From Bacteroidota bacterium (GTDB taxonomy: Bacteria > Bacteroidota > Bacteroidia > Chitinophagales > Chitinophagaceae), in assembly GCA_029558715.1 (NCBI GenBank), contig JAKQEA010000157.1, positions 1 through 64,000 of the forward strand: a stretch of 64,000 nucleotides of DNA, written 5' to 3'. How positions within the stretch are numbered: position 1 is the stretch's first letter; each line of letters opens with the position of its first letter. The position numbers and the translations under genes are program-made. Under the pieces are notes generated by a model. The model made no database searches. It was not told the origin of the DNA and saw only the letters and a program-made list of their open reading frames with translations. Of the stretch, positions 15,618 to 24,349 are shown piece by piece.

Positions 15618-18185
15618 ATGTTAGATACCGCTACAAAAAAACGTATTGATGATTGCCGGGACATTCTTGTTGGTAAACTGCCCGACCCTAAGGCACAGAT
15701 TGAGCAAATCACCATTGGCCTCATCTATAAATTCATGGATGACATGGACAAAGAGGCCATTGACCTGGGTGGTAAAGCTAAATTCTTTGCTGACTATTCT
15801 ATTCCTGACCCCGAGAACCCAAAGAAAAAAAAGATAATTCCCTTTTCACAATACAGCTGGGATAATTTATTTAATACCAAAGTAACGGCGGCAGAAATGC
15901 TGCGACTGTATTCGGAAGCCATTGCAGGCATGGATAAAAATCCCAACATACCACAACTGTTCCGTGATATTTTTAAAAATGCTTTTTTACCTTACCGTGA
16001 CCCGGAAACATTAAAACTGTTTTTAAAAACCGTTGGTGAGTTTGAATATACCCACAGCGAAAAACTCGGTGATGCTTTTGAATACCTGTTATCGGTAATG
16101 GGCAGCCAGGGAGATGCGGGGCAGTTCCGCACACCCCGGCATATCATTGATTTTTTAGTGGCGGTGGTAAACCCCGGTAAAAAAGATACCATACTGGACC
16201 CTGCCTGTGGCACGGCGGGATTTTTAATTTCTGCTTTTAAACATATTAAAGAACAAAACAAAAAAGGCCTTACACCCGATGAACGGAAAAAGCTGATACA
16301 AAACTTTACCGGCTATGATATTTCTCCCGATATGGTGCGGCTGAGCCTGGTGAACCTGTACCTGCACGGATTTAATGACCCGCATATATGGGAGTATGAT
16401 ACGCTGAGCAGTGAAGAACGCTGGGATGAAACTGCCGATGTGATACTGGCCAACCCGCCATTTATGAGCCCGAAGGGTGGTATACGGCCGCATAAAAAAT
16501 TTTCCATCAGCAGCAACCGCAGCGAAGTATTGTTTGTGGATTATATAGCCGAACACCTGAACCCTAAAGGAAGGGCAGGTATTATTGTACCCGAAGGCGT
16601 GATATTCCAGAGCGGCACGGCGTATAAGGAATTAAGAAAAATGCTGGTGGAAAATTATTTGTATGCTGTAGTGAGCCTGCCTGCCGGTGTGTTTAACCCT
16701 TACAGTGGGGTAAAGACTTCCATTTTATTAATGGATGCGGCATTTGCTAAAACAAGCAATGAAATATTATTTGTAAAAATTGAAAATGATGGTTATGGTT
16801 TAGGTGCCCAGCGTACACCTGTAAAAGGAAGCCAGTTGGAAGAAGCGATTGAACTGTTGCGGCAATTTAAAGAAGGCAGTTTTACAGAAAGTGCATTAGC
16901 ACATGCTATTGCTAAAAATGAAATTGCAAAGAATGGGGATTATAATTTGAGTGGGGAGCGGTATAAAACAACCCTTTTAGGACAAACTGAGTTTGACTTA
17001 TTTGAATTAGACGAGCTGTTTGAAATTAAAAGAGGCGGCTCTCCGAGGCCTATAGAAGATTATATTACAGAAGATGAAAACGGAATTAATTGGATAAAGA
17101 TTGGTGATGTAGCTGAAGGGGCTAAATACATTACTTCTACAAAAGAGAAAATAAAACCTGAAGGATTAAAAAAATCGAGGTTGGTTGAACCTGGCGATTT
17201 TATACTTTCAAACTCAATGAGCTTCGGTAGACCATATATTGTAAATATAACCGGAGCAATTCATGACGGCTGGCTTGTATTTAAGCAACTTAAGAACAAC
17301 CTTAATAAAGATTATATCTTCCGAATACTTTCTTCCGATTATGTTAAGAATCAATTTTTAAAATCAGCTACCGGTGGAGTTGTAAAAAACTTAAATATTG
17401 ATTTAGTAAAGAAAGTCCAAATCCCCCTTCCTCCCTTATCCATACAAGAAGAAATAGTAGCCGAAATAGAAGGCTGGCAAAAAATAATAGATGGTGCCAA
17501 AGCAGTAACAGAAAACTACAAGCCCAAAATTGATATTAACCCGGAATGGGAAATGGTGGAGTTGGGGGAGTTAGTTATTATTCAAACAGGCGGAACGCCA
17601 TCCAAATCGAACAATAAATTTTGGGAAGGTGATATTCCTTGGGTTTCACCAAAAGATATGAAGCAAGATTTTATCGACGACTCTGAAGACCATATCTCAC
17701 AAAAAGCAGTTGAGGATAGTTCAACGAAAATTGTTCCTGAAAAGACAATACTTATTGTTGTCCGGTCGGGCATTTTAAAGCACACCATCCCAATTGCCCT
17801 TACAACGAAGCCTGTTAGTTTCAATCAGGATATTATAGCAATACAAACTTCAAATAAAAGATTGTCACCTGAATATCTATTTTATTATCTGAAAAGCACT
17901 TCTGACATTCATTTAAGTGAAGGAATAAAACCTGGCGTTACAGTTCAAAGTTTTCACAATGGCTATTTTAAGAAAATAAAGATTCCGTTAGTTTCACTCG
18001 AAACCCAGCGTCAAATCGTTTCTCAAATAGAAAAAGAGCAGGCCCTGGTAAATACCAATAAACAACTGATAGAAATTTTTGAACAAAAAATAAAAGACAG
18101 GATAGCTAAAGTGTGGGGTGCGGATAAGGCTGCACCGGTGCTGTATTTGGAAAATGATGAGCTGACGATGGCTGCGGAGGAGTAA
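15618..18185 (+). CDS. Type I RM fused methyltransferase-specificity protein (HsdM-HsdS)
   Basis: Residues 1 to about 465 are HsdM: the helical N-terminal domain, the AdoMet motif DPACGTAGF (194-202) and the N6-adenine catalytic motif NPPF (279-282). The remainder is HsdS with two target-recognition domains. The first begins near FELDELFEIKRGGSPRP and ends with KVQIPLPPLSIQEEI; the second begins near WEMVELGELVIIQTGGTPS and ends with KIKIPLVSLETQRQI, each followed by a coiled-coil spacer. 855 residues in one chain replaces the usual two genes. It protects host DNA and gives HsdR its specificity. No separate hsdS is seen. Confidence 0.92.
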   Translation: MLDTATKKRIDDCRDILVGKLPDPKAQIEQITIGLIYKFMDDMDKEAIDLGGKAKFFADYSIPDPENPKKKKIIPFSQYSWDNLFNTKVTAAEMLRLYSEAIAGMDKNPNIPQLFRDIFKNAFLPYRDPETLKLFLKTVGEFEYTHSEKLGDAFEYLLSVMGSQGDAGQFRTPRHIIDFLVAVVNPGKKDTILDPACGTAGFLISAFKHIKEQNKKGLTPDERKKLIQNFTGYDISPDMVRLSLVNLYLHGFNDPHIWEYDTLSSEERWDETADVILANPPFMSPKGGIRPHKKFSISSNRSEVLFVDYIAEHLNPKGRAGIIVPEGVIFQSGTAYKELRKMLVENYLYAVVSLPAGVFNPYSGVKTSILLMDAAFAKTSNEILFVKIENDGYGLGAQRTPVKGSQLEEAIELLRQFKEGSFTESALAHAIAKNEIAKNGDYNLSGERYKTTLLGQTEFDLFELDELFEIKRGGSPRPIEDYITEDENGINWIKIGDVAEGAKYITSTKEKIKPEGLKKSRLVEPGDFILSNSMSFGRPYIVNITGAIHDGWLVFKQLKNNLNKDYIFRILSSDYVKNQFLKSATGGVVKNLNIDLVKKVQIPLPPLSIQEEIVAEIEGWQKIIDGAKAVTENYKPKIDINPEWEMVELGELVIIQTGGTPSKSNNKFWEGDIPWVSPKDMKQDFIDDSEDHISQKAVEDSSTKIVPEKTILIVVRSGILKHTIPIALTTKPVSFNQDIIAIQTSNKRLSPEYLFYYLKSTSDIHLSEGIKPGVTVQSFHNGYFKKIKIPLVSLETQRQIVSQIEKEQALVNTNKQLIEIFEQKIKDRIAKVWGADKAAPVLYLENDELTMAAEE

Positions 18186-18235
18186 AGATATAAACGAATC
18201 AATTTTTATTAAATAACTATTAAACCAAAACTAAG

Positions 18236-18871
18236 ATGAGCACAACAACCACAACCGGAGCCACTGCACCTCCAATAAAATCAGGAATGGGTCTTTCATT
18301 TATTCTTAAGGATAAAGATGCAACCATTCGCATTTATCTTGATTATGAATATTTGCCCCTCAAACAAATAACAGCATTAATAAAAAATGTAAATGATCTT
18401 TATGAGTTGGTGTATGTAATAATACACGATGAAAAAGTGCCAAAGAATGATATTCTTGCACTTGCAAAAGCGGAAACAACTAATTCTTTGGAGTGGGTTG
18501 CACAACTGGTTAAAGAACTAAAGCCATCGAAAAAGGCTATCAGGGCATTAATCATTACAGGTTTGTTGATACAGTCACCGGTAATGATTGAAGATTATAA
18601 ACAAACAAGAGCAGACAGAATACATACGGAGTACCTGATTGAAAAAGTCAAAGCTGAGACCCGCAAAATAAATGCTGATGCAGAAAAGACTGAATTGGAA
18701 AATAAGATAACTAAGATGAAATTGGACGAAGCAGAAAAAAGGAAACTTCGGCAGGCTACTAATAAGAAAAAGGTGGAAACAAAAGTTATTCAGATAAAAA
18801 AGACTATAATTAACAACACAGTAAACATCTGTTCCGTAAATGGTGATGTGATATATAAAAAAGAGGATTGA
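18236..18871 (+). CDS. Protein of unknown function following the type I RM genes
   Basis: No family recognised. The 211-residue product has a Thr-rich N-terminus, a mixed alpha/beta middle (IRIYLDYEYLPLKQITALIKNV) and a long charged coiled coil (about residues 125-185, rich in Lys/Glu). The C-terminal VNICSVNGDVIYKKED may form a short beta hairpin. It starts 50 bases after hsdMS on the same strand and is followed by a terminator hairpin, so it may belong to the RM operon. An accessory defence role is possible but not shown. Confidence 0.6.
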   Translation: MSTTTTTGATAPPIKSGMGLSFILKDKDATIRIYLDYEYLPLKQITALIKNVNDLYELVYVIIHDEKVPKNDILALAKAETTNSLEWVAQLVKELKPSKKAIRALIITGLLIQSPVMIEDYKQTRADRIHTEYLIEKVKAETRKINADAEKTELENKITKMKLDEAEKRKLRQATNKKKVETKVIQIKKTIINNTVNICSVNGDVIYKKED

Positions 18872-18896
18872 AGATATAAAGAGAGATCTCTTCCCA

Positions 18897-18922
18897 GCCG
18901 AGTCTCCTGCAAGGGACTCGGC
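18897..18922 (+). terminator. Terminator-like hairpin after the RM region
   Basis: GCCGAGTC and GACTCGGC form an 8-bp stem around TCCTGCAAGG, 25 bases after the unknown gene's stop. No T-run follows. A closely similar AGT-TCCTGCA-GGGACT sequence occurs at 32224-32242, so this may be a dispersed repeat. Confidence 0.5.
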
Positions 18923-18972
18923 GTAAAAGCAAACACCCATCAACACTAATAAGTAAATCCTGTATAATCATT

Positions 18973-19123
18973 TCATCCCGCCATAACTTTTTCCTGCAGC
19001 TTTGCCAAAATCATCTCCGCAGCTGGTTCCGAAGAAGCAGGATTTTGCCCGGTAATCATCAACCCATCTTCAACAGCATAAGGCGTAAATGCAGACATTT
19101 TCTGCTTCAGTTCCATACTCACT
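18973..19123 (-). pseudogene. C-terminal remnant of a DJ-1/PfpI (class I amidotransferase-like) gene
   Basis: Read on the minus strand this codes for MELKQKMSAFTPYAVEDGL, then MITGQNPASSEPAAEMIL, and ends KVMAG-stop. It is the typical end of DJ-1/Hsp31-type proteins (EDGL..TGQNPASS). A stop codon lies in frame just before this stretch and nothing upstream resembles the nucleophile-elbow region, so only the tail survives. Confidence 0.75.
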
Positions 19124-19376
19124 TACTGTTTCAAAAGAACAACAGGGTTCACCCGGGTAGTATATCTTATTAATAAAAAACAGGAGAATCCGTGCAGTAA
19201 AAATTATGAATAAAGTAATGTGCAACAGTGATACAAGTCATTGGCTTCAACCGGAGGCTTCAATAACTTTAATAAAAATCGAAAGACAAAAAACGTTTGC
19301 CCGTATCATCTGTGGAGTAGTGGGAATTCCGGGGAAAGGCAATTGTGGCATAGTGAATCTGCAAAAAAATAAAACA

Positions 19377-20510
19377 ATGAAAACCCTATTACAAACTATA
19401 CTGATGTTGGTTTTGACTTTTGCTTTCCAGTTTGCTCAATCTCAAAAAGGTACTTCCATCGTTATCCATGATAATACCAGCAAAGCCAATGGCGGAGAAA
19501 ATGCTACATCGAATCTCAGATCTGAGATAGAATCCGCATTAAACCGGGAAAAACCTTGTGTTGACATAATGGACGACCAGGATATTCGCAATGTCATTGA
19601 GAGTGAACGGGAAAAGAATTTACTCGAAGGTGGTGATCCGGAGCAAGTTTTAAAAGACATCGGAAATTTGATGAGTGCCAGCTATGTAATGAGTGTTGCG
19701 GCAACACCCGGAGCCGGTGGCTCCACCTCTTACTCCGTTTTTGTAATGAACCCGCAAACGGGAACAACGGTTGCCCGTCAGACCGGAACAGATGCGAAAG
19801 AAATTGCCAAAAGTATCGTCGGGCAGCTTGGCTCCAGCCTCGCAGATAACTGCAAGCCGCATTGGGTTGGAGAGGTCAAATATGAATACACCTGGAATGA
19901 AACAAAAGTAACAAACGATGCTGGTGCGGCCCATGCCAGTACGAGGAATACCAAACGAACCAAAACCGATACTTACTCGGCAAAAAACACAATTGTTGCT
20001 ACACTTTTACCGCCAAAGCCCGGTAGTGATGTTTCCGCAAATAAAACGATGGCAAGAGTCTGGATGAGATCGAGCATCGTATCTGAAAAGAAACAGGTAA
20101 CAAATGGCGAAGTATATTGCCGCCCGAAAGGCGGAAACTCTCACTGGACAGGTTACAACTTAAATTATTCGGAAACCGTAACTCAATCAGGCGGCGGATC
20201 AGACAATCTTCCCGTCTCTGTTTCGCTTGATAATGATGGTAATTACAAAATCGTTGTACTAACGCCCAGCGGAACACTGTTGACCAAAATTGAAACAAAC
20301 AGATCGGAATCAGGCTGCAACAAGGAAAATCCCCCAACAAAAGATGCGCAAAGTATGCCCGAACAAAAAATGAATGCATCAAGTTTTGATGTTTCAGGAA
20401 AAACGGATGCAAAAAACCGGGATTCTTTATCAGGTTCAAAAACGTTGCCTGATGGAAAGACAACAATTACCTGGAGTCTGCGGCTGGTAAAACCAAAAGA
20501 GAAAAAATAA
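19377..20510 (+). CDS. Secreted protein with a CsgG-like domain, function unknown
   Basis: The start is placed at ATG 19377, which opens a clear signal peptide (LLQTILMLVLTFAFQFAQSQ). Residues about 25-160 follow the CsgG/LpoB-like pattern: VIHDNTSK, a helix, VDIMDDQDIRNVIESERE, then DIGNLMSASYVMSVAATPG. The second half is rich in Thr, Ser and Lys with short beta segments and no recognised domain. The protein is probably periplasmic. It follows an old gene remnant and precedes another secreted protein 100 bases downstream. The in-frame extension to 19206 is not needed. Confidence 0.6.
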   Translation: MKTLLQTILMLVLTFAFQFAQSQKGTSIVIHDNTSKANGGENATSNLRSEIESALNREKPCVDIMDDQDIRNVIESEREKNLLEGGDPEQVLKDIGNLMSASYVMSVAATPGAGGSTSYSVFVMNPQTGTTVARQTGTDAKEIAKSIVGQLGSSLADNCKPHWVGEVKYEYTWNETKVTNDAGAAHASTRNTKRTKTDTYSAKNTIVATLLPPKPGSDVSANKTMARVWMRSSIVSEKKQVTNGEVYCRPKGGNSHWTGYNLNYSETVTQSGGGSDNLPVSVSLDNDGNYKIVVLTPSGTLLTKIETNRSESGCNKENPPTKDAQSMPEQKMNASSFDVSGKTDAKNRDSLSGSKTLPDGKTTITWSLRLVKPKEKK

Positions 20511-20610
20511 GCCGGTATAAAATTGATTTATATTTTCAATTCAGCTCAGTACAAACACTAACCACAGCGTAAAAAATTCATTCCTACCTTTAAGAAACAA
20601 AACCATCCGC

Positions 20611-21159
20611 ATGAAATGCATACTATTATTTTTACTGCTGTTGCAAACAACCGCCTTTGCCCAGCGGAAATTAAAGTATGATATTAGTAAAGAAAGCGGC
20701 GACACGGTGTTTTATACCAGCGAAGAACGGCTCTATATTTCCGCTGGTGATACGTATGGAACAGGGCGGGATAAAAGAAGCACCGTAGGTGATTACTTAA
20801 AAAGCACTGTATTAAAATATCCCACTGGTTTTGCACTGGAGTTTTCTATACAAACGGGCCGCACCAATAGTTTTTCAATCTATAGCGGCCAATCGGCCAA
20901 ATTAATGATGAGTGACGGATCAGTAATCAGTTTGCCCAGCCGTGCTGATTATAATTCTAAAAAATCTTCGCTGGGTTTTGGTTGCTGGCTCTTTGCATTT
21001 TATACCTTGTCACCTGCTGCTATCGAAAAAATAAAGAACGGAACCATTGCCTCCATCCGCATTGAAACTTCTATGGGTTCATTTGATTATCCACTGAAGG
21101 AAAAAGCAGGGACGATTATTGTTGAGCAGCTAAAAAAGTTTGAGCTTATCTCCAATTGA
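20611..21159 (+). CDS. Secreted protein of unknown function
   Basis: 182 residues with a signal peptide (CILLFLLLLQTTAFAQ). The mature part is mostly beta, with FALEFSIQTGRTNSFSIYSG and SIRIETSMGSFDY, and a single Cys within GFGCWLF. No family recognised. It has a TACCTTTA promoter-like element about 25 bases upstream and seems to be a single gene. Confidence 0.6.
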   Translation: MKCILLFLLLLQTTAFAQRKLKYDISKESGDTVFYTSEERLYISAGDTYGTGRDKRSTVGDYLKSTVLKYPTGFALEFSIQTGRTNSFSIYSGQSAKLMMSDGSVISLPSRADYNSKKSSLGFGCWLFAFYTLSPAAIEKIKNGTIASIRIETSMGSFDYPLKEKAGTIIVEQLKKFELISN

Positions 21160-21250
21160 TAGCCTTTGTCTTGCCGCAGGCGGGATTTCTTCCCGGCACA
21201 GTCTCATTTTGCCCTGCTTTGTGCCTGTAAAATGCGTAGGTTGGCAACCC

Positions 21251-21736
21251 TTATTTAAAATTCATTGCCTTTTTTATAAGAAAGAAAAGAATATATCCTG
21301 CCACTACACCAGCGGTATTCAGCAACAGATCATCCACATCCCAAATACCCAGGCCGGTAAGCAGTTGCACTGTTTCAAGACCAAGGGAAAGTATAAAACC
21401 TGCCAGCAGCATCTTAATACCATGCCTGAACCAGGGCCAAAACAACGGCAATAAAATACCAAAGGGTATAAAGCCAATAAAGTTGCCCAGCAAATTATAT
21501 TCTGCCTGGCTGTTATTCCGGTCCAGTCCCCTTTTATACATATTAATAGTACGGAAGGGAACCGTGTTGGCTTTTTTCCATCCGGTACTGACAGAATAGT
21601 TTTTATACTCCCGTGCAAAATAATGTTTGTAATACCGGGGCCCGCCTTGCTTAAACACCACTTTTTTAGTGAGCAGCAGCAGGTAAACAATCAGTACTAT
21701 AGCAGAAATGATTTTGATGGAGAGTCGGGTTGGCAT
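21251..21736 (-). CDS. VanZ family membrane protein
   Basis: The start is MPTRLSIK at 21736; a longer in-frame start at 21766 looks less natural. There are four predicted transmembrane helices and the VanZ signature NLLGNFIGFIPFG and LGLETVQLLTG followed by DVDDLLLNTAG. VanZ-type proteins are linked to low-level glycopeptide resistance and envelope functions, but the mechanism is not known. Same strand as the next upstream gene at 21863. Confidence 0.85.
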   Translation of the reverse strand: MPTRLSIKIISAIVLIVYLLLLTKKVVFKQGGPRYYKHYFAREYKNYSVSTGWKKANTVPFRTINMYKRGLDRNNSQAEYNLLGNFIGFIPFGILLPLFWPWFRHGIKMLLAGFILSLGLETVQLLTGLGIWDVDDLLLNTAGVVAGYILFFLIKKAMNFK

Positions 21737-21862
21737 ACTGTCATAACGAATAAAGAAAACCCGCATTGTACCGGGTTATATTTCTTTCTGCTTCCCGGAA
21801 AACTGTTCTCATCCTTCGCAGGCAATATCTCTGCGCAGCAGTATATACAAAGTGCGGGGTAG

Positions 21863-22588
21863 TTACTTTTTTTTCTTAAATAAAAAAGGCAACAAGTAAG
21901 CTGCCACTGTTTTTTTGGCTTCGCCGGCTGCTTCGCCTTTGGCTTCTTCATACAATAGTTTGGTAAAGCCGCCGGTGGCATGAATACCGGATACAATAAA
22001 GACAATACCGGCGCGGATAGCAAGAAATAATTTGATGACGGCAAACAGCAGCAGGCAGATAAGGCTTACACTTAACAGGAAAATAAAAAACTTCAGCAGC
22101 ATATTGAAGGGGAATATGAGCCAGGCGGTAGATCTGTCATTTGCCTTATCATAATCTTCTTTTGCCAGCATGATCCCCGCCACTATTGCCAGTATAAGAA
22201 GGATGCGCCCTACCCAGAAGGCCCTGCCTGATCCGGTGTACCAGTAAAGGCCCAGCCAGTTTGTTATCTTATCCTTTAAAGTGAGTTTACCTGTTTGCCT
22301 GCGGACAGAGAAATAATTGCCCCGTTCAGTATCGTAGGTATATTCTTCGGTGGTAATACTGTTCCATAATGCCATCGGGCTCATCCTGGCTGCGCCGGCC
22401 ATAATGCTTTCGGCAAAACCGTCCGCCTGATTAGAAAATTTTTCCCAGCTATCCCACCCGGTCAGTTTCAAAAAAAAGTTGACACAAAGCATAATGACAG
22501 CGCCGATGAGGATCTTGCGTCCCATACGGAGCCATTTGCCGGCTGGCTTTGGTTCGGGAACTGCTGATGGAGGGGCAGCGTTTTCCAT
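21863..22588 (-). CDS. Membrane protein of unknown function
   Basis: 241 residues with a Pro-rich cytoplasmic N-terminus and hydrophobic segments near residues 28-45, 125-145, 158-185 and 185-205. A soluble stretch follows the first helix (WDSWEKFSNQADGFAESI to RQTGKLTLKD). The C-terminus is basic (FLFKKKK). No family recognised. It precedes the VanZ gene on the same strand by about 125 bases. Confidence 0.55.
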   Translation of the reverse strand: MENAAPPSAVPEPKPAGKWLRMGRKILIGAVIMLCVNFFLKLTGWDSWEKFSNQADGFAESIMAGAARMSPMALWNSITTEEYTYDTERGNYFSVRRQTGKLTLKDKITNWLGLYWYTGSGRAFWVGRILLILAIVAGIMLAKEDYDKANDRSTAWLIFPFNMLLKFFIFLLSVSLICLLLFAVIKLFLAIRAGIVFIVSGIHATGGFTKLLYEEAKGEAAGEAKKTVAAYLLPFLFKKKK

Positions 22589-22793
22589 ACCGGTGATTTG
22601 TATTGAAAGACTGATTTAAATATACGGTATTTTAGGAAACCCCGGAGTTCCCAGCTTTTCTTCGCAGATGATTTTCCTGCCTGGGGCAGGCAAGCTTAGG
22701 AGACTTGTCGTAATATTCATACTGGTGCTTTCAGGGAACAATTTTTTCCACCTTGACAGTTGTTTAGGAATTCGATAGTGGTTATAAGATTGA

Positions 22794-22818
22794 GCCTGGC
22801 GTTTGGATTTGGCCAGGC
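22794..22818 (-). terminator. Hairpin downstream of rtcB
   Basis: GCCTGGC and GCCAGGC form a 7-bp stem about 30 bases after the rtcB stop on the minus strand. It lacks a T-run, so termination strength is uncertain. It could protect the 3' end of the transcript. Confidence 0.4.
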
Positions 22819-22846
22819 CCGTTCTTTCAGCGTTTTATGAGGTTAC

Positions 22847-24298
22847 TTATTCGCCGGAAATTTCTGCTGTGTTCTTCTTTGTCCAGTTCTTATGTTTTGC
22901 CCCGTCCATTTTTACAATCTTCGGTGTAAACTTACCCACTACATTCACCAGGGCTTTTTGTGATTGCATCACCATGTTGATGTCTTTGTATGCAAAGGGA
23001 GATTCATCTAATCCGCCGCCTAGCAACTTTACACCAAACTTTTTCAATTCATCTTTGAATTGTTTGTCAGTGACTGATGCGATAGCTCTGGAACGGCTCA
23101 TCTTTCTTCCGGCGCCATGCGAAGCAGAATTGACAGATGCCGCTTCACCTTTTCCTTTCACAATAAATCCATCGGCTGTCATTGAACCGGGAATAATTCC
23201 CAGCACATCTTTGCCTGCAGGTGTTGCACCTTTCCGGTGAACGATCACTTCTTTTCCTTCCCACATTTCTTTCCATGCAAAATTGTGATGGTTCTCTACC
23301 ATCTTGATTGGTTTCCTTCCCAGTTGCTTTGCAATCTTCTGGTGAATGATATGATGACAGGCAGAAGCATAATCACCCGCAAGGTTCATTGCTATCCAGT
23401 ATTCTATCCCTTCTTCTTCATCCAATGTTAACCAGGCCAGGTTTTTTGCATCCTGCGGTAAACGCCTTTTGCTGATAGCGATTTTGGTATAGTGATTCGC
23501 AATGTTAGCTCCCAATGCACGGGAACCGGAGTGAGACAATAATCCCACATAGCTACCTGCTTCAATACCCAGTAATTCATCTTTCTCTGCAATCTCCACT
23601 ACACCAAACTCCACAAAGTGATTTCCCGAACCGGAAGAACCCAGTTGTTTCCATGCCCTTCCATGCAAACCTTTCAATAAAGGCAATTGACCGAATGCTT
23701 CATTCTCCATCACTTCATGATCAGTGGCCTGCTGAAATTGCGCACCGCTTCCGAACAATGTAGCTTCATTGATCTCTCTTGTGAAGTAAGCTTCTTTTTG
23801 CAAAAGCTCTTTGGGGTCAATATCAAAAACTGACAAGCACATCCGGCACCCAATATCAACACCCACACCATAAGGAATAACAGCATTCTCTGTTGCCAGC
23901 ACTCCACCGATCGGTAAACCATACCCGCTATGTGCATCGGGCATTAACGCCCCGGCAACTGCTATTGGTAATTTGGCTGCCTGGTACATTTGATGCATAG
24001 CGCCTTCTTCAATATGCTCCTGCCCGAAGACATTGAATTGGATGCCTGAAACATTCAAGGATATATTCATTCCTTCGGCTTCCGGCTCAGGCATCAGCTT
24101 TTCGGCGATGGGTTTTAATACCTCATCATCCAAATAATTTTCAGGTGCATTCAGGATTTGTTTCAATACTTCCAATGCTTCTGCTTCTGTATGATGTTTG
24201 AATTTGGTGCACATGGTATGCATGGCCACACTCACTACCGGTCCCTCCGGGTAGCCGATTGCACGGATTTGTTTTCCTGTTAATTTTAATTTTGACAT
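22847..24298 (-). CDS. rtcB: RtcB family RNA ligase
   Basis: GTP- and Mn-dependent ligase that joins a 2',3'-cyclic phosphate or 3'-phosphate end to a 5'-OH end, the ends left by tRNA anticodon nucleases. Family motifs present: DAHSGYGLPIGGVLAT, GVGVDIGCRM with the metal-binding Cys, GSGNHFVEFG, HSGSRALG, ENHHNF, and the guanylylation segment SASHGAGRKMSRS with the catalytic His. Length 483 residues is complete. It is the last gene of a minus-strand locus containing a slipin, an AAA ATPase, a DUF458 protein and many degenerate tRNA-like units. No archease gene is seen. Confidence 0.95.
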   Translation of the reverse strand: MSKLKLTGKQIRAIGYPEGPVVSVAMHTMCTKFKHHTEAEALEVLKQILNAPENYLDDEVLKPIAEKLMPEPEAEGMNISLNVSGIQFNVFGQEHIEEGAMHQMYQAAKLPIAVAGALMPDAHSGYGLPIGGVLATENAVIPYGVGVDIGCRMCLSVFDIDPKELLQKEAYFTREINEATLFGSGAQFQQATDHEVMENEAFGQLPLLKGLHGRAWKQLGSSGSGNHFVEFGVVEIAEKDELLGIEAGSYVGLLSHSGSRALGANIANHYTKIAISKRRLPQDAKNLAWLTLDEEEGIEYWIAMNLAGDYASACHHIIHQKIAKQLGRKPIKMVENHHNFAWKEMWEGKEVIVHRKGATPAGKDVLGIIPGSMTADGFIVKGKGEAASVNSASHGAGRKMSRSRAIASVTDKQFKDELKKFGVKLLGGGLDESPFAYKDINMVMQSQKALVNVVGKFTPKIVKMDGAKHKNWTKKNTAEISGE

Positions 24299-24313
24299 AA
24301 CTAATTAGTTTAA

Positions 24314-24346
24314 AAGTCAGGTCACTTTTTTACTGCGACCTGACTT
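24314..24346 (-). promoter_or_regulatory. Long hairpin between the slipin gene and rtcB
   Basis: AAGTCAGGTC and GACCTGACTT form a perfect 10-bp stem with a 13-base A/T-rich loop in the 51-base gap. On the minus strand it could act as a partial terminator, a processing site or an mRNA stabiliser setting the slipin to RtcB ratio. Confidence 0.5.
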
Positions 24347-24349
24347 ACT

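Noticed and set aside
22803-23240. Plus-strand ORF of 145 codons opposite rtcB
   Set aside because: Antisense shadow of the conserved rtcB 3' part.
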